Part shown: positions 59,312 through 64,000 of the stretch, one piece after another
Position numbering within the stretch: position 1 is the first letter of the stretch
Layout of the letters: each line of letters starts with the position of its first letter
Assembly: GCA_046350935.1 (NCBI GenBank)
Contig: JAXLZK010000016.1
Span: 11,459-75,458, forward strand
Source of the DNA: Nitrobium sp046350935
GTDB lineage: Bacteria > Nitrospirota > Thermodesulfovibrionia > Thermodesulfovibrionales > Dissulfurispiraceae
Reading direction: 5' to 3'
DNA length: 64,000 bases
Made by a program: the position numbers and the translations under genes
Notes under the pieces: model-generated
The model's database searches: none
Told to the model about the DNA's origin: nothing
What the model saw: the letters and a program-made list of their open reading frames with translations, nothing else

Positions 59312-60472
59312 ATGTTTCATACGGCTGACACGAGAGACATTATCGAGGGCAGGATCACCGACGTCTATTTCGACCGCACCCTGAAGGTGCTCCGGGCAGA
59401 GGGTATCAATAAGACGGTGCGGGCGGAGCTCATCGTGAAGAGTTTTCCCGAAAAATGGCCCTGGGGCGTCCTGGCAGGTCTCGAAGAAGCGCTGACCCTG
59501 CTGCAGCGCCTTCCGCTCCGGGTACGGGCGATGCCGGAAGGCTCCGTCTTCTATCCCTACGAGCCCGTCATGGAGCTGGAGGGGAAATACCAGGATATGT
59601 GTGTCTACGAGACCGCTCTCCTCGGCCTCCTCTGCCAGGCTTCAGGCATCGCGACGAGAGCGGCGCGCTTCAAAAGCCTGGCCGGAGACCGCCTGGTGAT
59701 CAGCTTCGGCGCGCGGAGGATGCACCCCGTCCTCGCGCCCATGATCGAACGGAACGCTTTTATCGGAGGATGCGACGGCGTATCCGTCGTGAAATCCGGC
59801 GAAATGATCCATGAGGACCCGATGGGGACGATGCCCCATGCCCTCATCATCTGCTTCGGCTCTACTGTCGAAGCGGTCAAAGCCTATGACAGAGCCCTCG
59901 ATCCGAAGATAAAGAGGGTCGCTCTGATCGACACCTTCCTCGATGAAAAATTCGAAAGTCTGAACGTCGCCGAACTCCTCGGGGAGAAGCTCCATGCGCT
60001 CCGTTTCGACACTCCCTCCTCGCGCCGGGGCAACTTCTACCGCATCCTCGAAGAGGTCCGCTGGGAGCTCGATATGCGGGGCTACGGCCATGTAAAATTC
60101 TACGCGAGCGGCGGGATCTCCGAGGAGGACATACCCGTGCTGAACCCTCTTGTGGACGGGTACGGAATCGGAACGTCCATCAGCAACGCCCCGGTCGTCG
60201 ACTTCGGCATGGACATCGTGGAAGTGGAGGGCAAGCCCCTCGCCAAGAGGGGGAAATGGTCCGGCGCCAAGAGGGTCCTCGCCTGCCCGCAGTGCGGCAC
60301 GAGAAAGGTCATTCCGCTCTCCGCGCCTCCGCCGCCCTGCCCCTGCGGCGGAATTTTCGAGGAGGCGCTCGTTCCCGTCATGGACAACGGCAAGCTGCTT
60401 ACCGAAAGGCGCACTCCGGCGGAACTCAGGGAGAGCGTGCTCGCTGCGATAAAGTGCCTGCCTCTGGCGTAG
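59312..60472 (+). CDS. Nicotinate phosphoribosyltransferase-like protein with C-terminal zinc ribbon
   Basis: A 386-residue protein of the NAPRTase/quinolinate phosphoribosyltransferase fold. ETALLGLLCQASGIATRAARFK, VISFGARRMHPVLAPMIERNAFIGGCDG and VKFYASGGISEEDI are family motifs; the archaeal-type NAPRTase group fits best. It would make nicotinate mononucleotide from nicotinate and PRPP in NAD salvage. The C-terminus adds a zinc ribbon (CPQCGTRKV...CPCGG). The second half of a divergent pair with the tkt operon. Confidence 0.85.
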   Translation: MFHTADTRDIIEGRITDVYFDRTLKVLRAEGINKTVRAELIVKSFPEKWPWGVLAGLEEALTLLQRLPLRVRAMPEGSVFYPYEPVMELEGKYQDMCVYETALLGLLCQASGIATRAARFKSLAGDRLVISFGARRMHPVLAPMIERNAFIGGCDGVSVVKSGEMIHEDPMGTMPHALIICFGSTVEAVKAYDRALDPKIKRVALIDTFLDEKFESLNVAELLGEKLHALRFDTPSSRRGNFYRILEEVRWELDMRGYGHVKFYASGGISEEDIPVLNPLVDGYGIGTSISNAPVVDFGMDIVEVEGKPLAKRGKWSGAKRVLACPQCGTRKVIPLSAPPPPCPCGGIFEEALVPVMDNGKLLTERRTPAELRESVLAAIKCLPLA

Positions 60473-60504
60473 GGACACCTCATCTCGTCCGTAATGAAAT
60501 AATG

Positions 60505-60876
60505 ATGGATATTCGGATAAAACGGGTGTACGAGCCTCCTGATCTGCACGACGGCTTTCGCGTGCTTGTGGACCGGGTGTGGCCGCGCGGCATGACGAAA
60601 GAGCGAGCACAAGCCGACCTGTGGTTGAAGGATGCGGCACCGAGCACGGCCTAGCGAAAGCGGTTCGGCCACGATCGAACGAAGTGGAGAGATTTCAAAA
60701 ACCGTTATTTTTCGGAGCTTGACGCTCAACCAGGGACGGTGGCAAAGCTCCTCGATCAGGCCGCGCAGGGGCGACTGACGCTCCTGTTCTCAGCGCACGA
60801 TACCGAATACAACCAGGCAGTCGCACTGAGGGAGTATCTCCTCTCGCGGACAAGGAAGTCAGGCAAAGCAAAATAA
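60505..60876 (+). pseudogene. DUF488-family gene interrupted by one amber codon
   Basis: Reading from the ATG at 60505 (or 60502) gives IRIKRVYEPPDLHDGFRVLVDRVWPRG and ends APSTA at a TAG (60652-60654). The same frame then continues RKRFGHDRTKWRDFKNRYFSEL...LTLLFSAHDTEYNQAVALREYLL to a TAA at 60876. The two parts together are a complete DUF488 protein of about 124 residues, with the stop in place of a variable residue. The family is a small beta-alpha domain of unknown function. Either a recent nonsense mutation, a sequencing error, or suppression. Confidence 0.85.
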
Positions 60877-61466
60877 TCGGTGCACATCCTCTTTCTTCCT
60901 GTACTTCGCAGTCTCCACTACAAATAGAGTTGTTCTGCGACCGCTTCAGGGGTTTCTTTTCTTTTTGTCCTGTTATCCCCCTTACCGGCACACAGACGGG
61001 CAAGCGGATACACTGTTTGCCACTATATCCCGTGTGTGAAATGGTTCCTTGCCTGAAGTGTCGGTTTTTCAGAATAAGGCTCCCCCCGCCATCCAGATCC
61101 CCCCGATTCTGAAAGTCGAGAGGTTCAATGAGAAAAATTTCCCCGGAGCGTTCAAATACCGGTGAAGAGGGAGATGTCGTCCTCGCATCGGCTTATACGC
61201 TCTGCTCCCATGCCGTCTTCCTGCTGGTGGACATGGAGGAGTATGGTTGCTTCTCCCGGCTTAGCGGTTCAGTCCTATCATGGAGGATGCATTTCTGGAC
61301 CTGTCCGATAGCGACAGGCCTTCAGAATAGATAGCGCAGGTTGTTTGAGGAAGGGCAAAGAGGGAGAGGGAAATTCTCTCCCCTCTTTTGACGATAACGG
61401 AGGATAGCTGTTACCTCTTTATTGCGCTCAGCAGATTAACACTCTCCCCCGTCCTTCCTCCTGGAA
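60877..61466. other. 590-base region without a supported gene
   Basis: A 9-bp inverted repeat (61067-61075 with 61106-61114) spans a C-rich stretch. A 68-codon frame at 61128-61334 starts after GAGAGG but has no recognisable features. Near 61356-61390 a 12-bp stem with one bulge (AAAGAGG..GAGAG / CTCTC..CCTCTTTT) may end the cytochrome transcript from the other strand. Confidence 0.45.
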
Positions 61467-61823
61467 CTACTTCTCCTTCCCGCTCAGCGATTTGATATAC
61501 GCTACCAGATCCTTCATGTCCTGCGACCGGGGATCGATGGTCTTGCCCTTATTGGCCATCATAATACATACATTATTCGCGTCCTCAAGGGTCAGCCATG
61601 TTCCCCCCGGATTTTTCCATTCAGTTCTCCCCTTCTCTCCCGCTCTCTCCAATCCTTTGCCGTTCGGATGGCACGTGCTGCAGGAGCTCCCGGATGTCCC
61701 CCCGGCAAACTTCGGATCATTGAAGAGCTTTTTCCCCCTCTCAGCATTGCCGGCTGCAAAGGAGAGGGAGAAAGCGCCTACCGTCAGCAGCAGCGTGAGT
61801 AGTATTTTTCCAAAAATCCTCAT
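61467..61823 (-). CDS. Exported single-heme c-type cytochrome
   Basis: A 118-residue class I cytochrome c. Signal peptide (residues 1-23, FSLSFA-AGN), heme-binding C48-S-T-C51-H52, and a C-terminal helix DMKDLVAYIKSLSGK. A methionine in NVCIMMANKG or SQDMKD would be the distal ligand. Periplasmic electron carrier. I start it at the ATG at 61823, seven bases after GGAGGT; the GTG at 61832 lies inside that site. Confidence 0.93.
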   Translation of the reverse strand: MRIFGKILLTLLLTVGAFSLSFAAGNAERGKKLFNDPKFAGGTSGSSCSTCHPNGKGLERAGEKGRTEWKNPGGTWLTLEDANNVCIMMANKGKTIDPRSQDMKDLVAYIKSLSGKEK

Positions 61824-62126
61824 GGTGATCACCTCCTTTATTTCTACGACGTAAAGGCTCTGTCAAAAATTTCTGTTCCCAGGAACTCCCGTCTCCGCAC
61901 CCTTTTGCGTGTCCTCTGCCCCCTCTTTGGGCAAGATACAACTCACGGTCAAGCAGAGTTTACCCCTGTCGGCTATGGTACGACTGAAAGAATCCGATCT
62001 GACAGCCCTTCACTCTCCTCGCATCTATGTGCATACCTATGACCGCCATGGGGCCCTCTTTTACCTTATAACTGAAGTATACTCCTTTGCCGTGTAGCAC
62101 TGTAGTACTAGATCGAAAGTCTTCGA
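61824..62126 (-). other. Region upstream of the cytochrome, no gene seen
   Basis: About 300 bases. TATACT near 62077-62082 on the minus strand could be a -10 box, but no matching -35 was found. A 62-codon frame at 61960-62148 has no ribosome site. Confidence 0.3.
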
Positions 62127-62996
62127 TCAGACCCTTACTCCCTCCCATTCTGTTATGAAGTCATCGATGTATGCCGCCACCGCGTCGGGACGGTCCTCCT
62201 GCACCCAGTGTCCCGCCCGTTCAATGAACTCGAGGCGTACCGGCCCTTTGATCGCTTTTTTTAAGCGCACTGCGGCTTCCTTTGGCATCCACGCGTCATT
62301 GAGAGCCCAGCAGACCATAGTGGGGCAGGTGATACGGGAATAATCTATGCCCAGTGTTTCCTCGTTGGAGGGCTCCGAACAGGCCTTGATCAGGGATTTG
62401 AAGCCGGTGAGGCCCGGCCCACGCCCCCAGAACTGGAGATAGTTCTGTTTTATGTTCTGATCGGTGAAGGCGGTTTTTTCGTAGCTCCCCGTCCGCAGTA
62501 ATCCCGGGAAAGACGCTGCTGCCTGACCGAAAGCCATTTTCAGTGCTTCTTCCGAAGCACCTGCCAATGCGCTGAGCGCCTCCACTTCCAGGACGGGCCA
62601 GTAGTCGAAGCTCACCGGATTAATGAGGATGAGCCGGCTCAGGTAGTCGCAGTATTTTGAAGCGAAGATCTGCGATGCACCCCCTCCGTGGTCGTGGCCG
62701 ACGAGGACGACGTTCCCCTTTAGGCCCAACCCCTCGATGACCCCTTTTATCGCCTCGGCCTGGTTGTGGAGCGTATACTTCACTTCATCAATCGGCATGT
62801 CGGATTGACCGTAGCCGATCATATCCATGGCATGAGTCCGGTAACTGTCCTTTAAATGATTTTGAACGTGTCTCCACAGACGCGCATTTGTCGGAATGCC
62901 GTGTACCATCAACAAAGCAGTACCTTTGTCACCAACGCTTTCCACATGAATAGCTATTTCTTTTCCTGAGACCTTTACTCCTACCTTTTGCTCCAT
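62127..62996 (-). CDS. Alpha/beta hydrolase of the haloalkane dehalogenase/epoxide hydrolase type
   Basis: A 289-residue enzyme. The nucleophile elbow is G-H-D102-H-G-G (VLVGHDHGGG), an aspartate instead of serine, as in haloalkane and fluoroacetate dehalogenases and epoxide hydrolases. The oxyanion motif is HGIPTNARLW and the catalytic histidine lies in AGHWVQEDRP. A helical cap covers about residues 130-215. No signal peptide. It follows the small monooxygenase-like gene on the same strand and may be co-transcribed with it. Confidence 0.88.
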   Translation of the reverse strand: MEQKVGVKVSGKEIAIHVESVGDKGTALLMVHGIPTNARLWRHVQNHLKDSYRTHAMDMIGYGQSDMPIDEVKYTLHNQAEAIKGVIEGLGLKGNVVLVGHDHGGGASQIFASKYCDYLSRLILINPVSFDYWPVLEVEALSALAGASEEALKMAFGQAAASFPGLLRTGSYEKTAFTDQNIKQNYLQFWGRGPGLTGFKSLIKACSEPSNEETLGIDYSRITCPTMVCWALNDAWMPKEAAVRLKKAIKGPVRLEFIERAGHWVQEDRPDAVAAYIDDFITEWEGVRV

Positions 62997-63042
62997 GGGT
63001 TCCCTCCTTATATGGAAGTAGTTGTTACGTTGCGCCCGGGGA

Positions 63043-63324
63043 TCAAACCGTTTCGTAGAGAAGGATATCGGGGGCGTCCTGCAGCAGCGGCTCCAGGGCT
63101 TTTACTACCTCTTTTGTGAACAGGTCGGAATTGAGATAGCCTTTTGCATGCTCCTCGGAATCAAAAACGTGCGCTACCTGGACGTCCTCCTCGCGCACGA
63201 GCAGGTCCTTCGATGCGGTGCCCGGGACTTCCTGCAGAAAGCGTTGCTTGTACTTGTTGTAAACGGCCGCGGCTGCGGCACGGTCCCCGGCGGCGATTCT
63301 CATGGTAATCTGAAGGTTCACCAT
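63043..63324 (-). CDS. Small ABM-type (antibiotic biosynthesis monooxygenase-like) protein
   Basis: A 93-residue ferredoxin-like fold protein. MVNLQITMRIAAGDRAAAAAVYNKY, then GTASKDLLVREEDVQVAHVFDSEEHAKGYLNSDLFTKEV is the dimeric alpha/beta-barrel pattern, with the HVFDSEEHAKGY strand-helix. Members include monooxygenases, heme-degrading proteins and many of unknown role. It lies 46 bases upstream of the hydrolase. It is divergent from the broken LysR gene, as would suit a LysR target. Confidence 0.72.
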   Translation of the reverse strand: MVNLQITMRIAAGDRAAAAAVYNKYKQRFLQEVPGTASKDLLVREEDVQVAHVFDSEEHAKGYLNSDLFTKEVVKALEPLLQDAPDILLYETV

Positions 63325-63385
63325 TTTTTCTTTCTCCTTTACGATTCAGGGTTACCGGCACAACGACCGGCTAATTGAGAATAAC

Positions 63386-63405
63386 AAAGTATAATAAAGT
63401 ATAAT
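63386..63405. repeat. Two tandem copies of AAAGTATAAT
   Basis: AAAGTATAAT at 63386-63395 and again at 63396-63405, between the ABM-type gene and the LysR remnant. Each copy contains a TATAAT box on the plus strand. Confidence 0.9.
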
Positions 63406-63473
63406 AAAGACCCTCTTTCAAGGAGAAATTCTTTTTTCACATGTCATTCATTGTTATATGCTATAAATAAAGA

Positions 63474-63626
63474 ATGGATCTGAGTCAGCTCCGCTTTGTT
63501 GCCGCAGTCGCCGAAACCGGCTCTTTCAGCAGGAGTGCCGATTACTGCTATGTCACCCAGCCTACGCTACCCCATCTGGCGGACTTTGCCCTCCCTCTGC
63601 AGCAGGTGTCCTCCACCCTGCGGTGA
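63474..63626 (+). pseudogene. Truncated LysR-type regulator (N-terminal HTH only)
   Basis: MDLSQLRFVAAVAETGSFSRSADYCYVTQPTL is the first two thirds of a LysR/OxyR-type helix-turn-helix. The next residues (PHLADFALPLQQVSS) are not LysR-like and a TGA follows at codon 51, so the recognition helix is left incomplete and the effector domain is gone. No ribosome site is evident. The junction at about 63570 marks a deletion or rearrangement. Confidence 0.75.
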
Positions 63627-64000
63627 GAGCGGATAAGGAGTGCTCCCCCGTCCTCTCATGATTCGCTGCAATTTTCGTGACGTACAGGCAAAGGTATTGC
63701 TATTCTTGTGTTAAAGGCATGTTCCTCTGTACACTGGTAACGGTGTCTCTCCAATGGTGTCCGCCCGCTGAGGTGATCATCATGATGCAGCCTGCATAGC
63801 AGGTGTCCTGTGCGACAAGGTAGTCTGGATGAAAGGTTGTAACCTCCCCGTGTACGATCTTCTCCTGTTTGGCATCTTCCAAATCTTTGTTTGCATAATC
63901 ATGAGCAAATCAGGATAATAGATGCCAGCTGCCAGCCAATAACCGATTGAAGCTACCGGGGAACGCATCATGAGAATCGAATTGGACAGAAACCTCCTGA
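63627..64000 (-). other. Edge region with fragmentary frames
   Basis: On the minus strand two frames overlap: one from 63971 (MMRSPVASIGYWLAAGIYYP) and one ending at 63700 (GEVTTFHPDYLVAQDTCYAG). They could be pieces of one frameshifted gene that begins just beyond the window, where AGGAGG stands at 63994-63999. I do not recognise a family. Confidence 0.3.

Noticed and set aside
61128..61334. 68-codon frame with GAGAGG upstream
   Set aside because: No hydrophobic, metal-binding or domain features and no neighbour support.
61661..61690. TGGCAC near the cytochrome heme motif as a sigma-54 site
   Set aside because: The -12 element is missing at the right distance and it lies inside a coding region.
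1..64000. CRISPR arrays, integrases or phage genes
   Set aside because: No regularly spaced repeats, cas genes, integrase or phage structural genes were seen, and neither tRNA gene has a visible repeated 3' end.

Overview
The window reads as chromosomal DNA from a free-living, Gram-negative (two-membrane) bacterium of fairly high GC with an anaerobic or microaerophilic life style. The signs are a type II secretion system, lipoproteins and a periplasmic c-type cytochrome, together with rubredoxin, a rubrerythrin-like ferritin, an aldehyde:ferredoxin oxidoreductase and an oxygen-independent HemW. Gene content fits Nitrospirota (Thermodesulfovibrio-like) or Desulfobacterota best, but the sequence alone does not settle the phylum. 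A run of exactly 100 N (3165-3264) is an assembly gap, and an ISAs1-type transposase tail borders it.

Layout. 0-2.9 kb: CorC-like membrane protein (cut by the window edge), rubredoxin, ferritin-like protein, dapB, yacG. 2.9-7.4 kb: IS remnant and gap, PRC-barrel protein, TraB-like exported protein, DEAD-box helicase with a long leader. 7.7-13.7 kb: glyQS, then proB-obgE-rpmA-rplU on the other strand. 13.9-25.1 kb: FmdB-type zinc ribbon, TIM-barrel epimerase, two methyltransferases, nadA, lytic transglycosylase, lone pyruvate-kinase C domain, hemW, a Do-type protease, tilS, tRNA-Ser, a DUF2155 lipoprotein. 25.2-31.4 kb: ychF, class II aldolase plus aldehyde:ferredoxin oxidoreductase, a MurC-like ligase, tRNA-Val, a CopD-like membrane protein.

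31.7-53.3 kb is the secretion region. A sigma-54 promoter drives a beta-helix exoprotein. A broken SLH-protein remnant, a YhcH protein, a PilZ protein and an NtrC-type regulator follow. The type II secretion genes run E-F-H-I-J-K-L-M-C on the minus strand, while G and D stand 6 kb away as a divergent pair. A matrixin-like metalloprotease and a small exported protein lie next to gspE and are plausible secretion cargo.

Inserted between gspE and gspG is a lower-GC, self-contained module (46.7-50.6 kb): a GntR/UTRA regulator with two CxxC pairs in its effector domain, two small flavin-type split-barrel proteins, a ferredoxin fused to a beta-carbonic-anhydrase domain, and a metallo-beta-lactamase-fold enzyme. 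A 15-base direct repeat with a GntR half-site core lies in front of both the regulator and the enzyme genes. This is the strongest candidate for an undescribed system here.

53.3-59.1 kb is a pentose-phosphate operon (tkt-tal-rpiB-zwf-pgl) under one strong promoter. 59.3-64 kb holds a nicotinate phosphoribosyltransferase-like gene, a DUF488 gene broken by one amber codon, a c-type cytochrome, a dehalogenase/epoxide-hydrolase-like enzyme with a small monooxygenase-like partner, and a truncated LysR gene.
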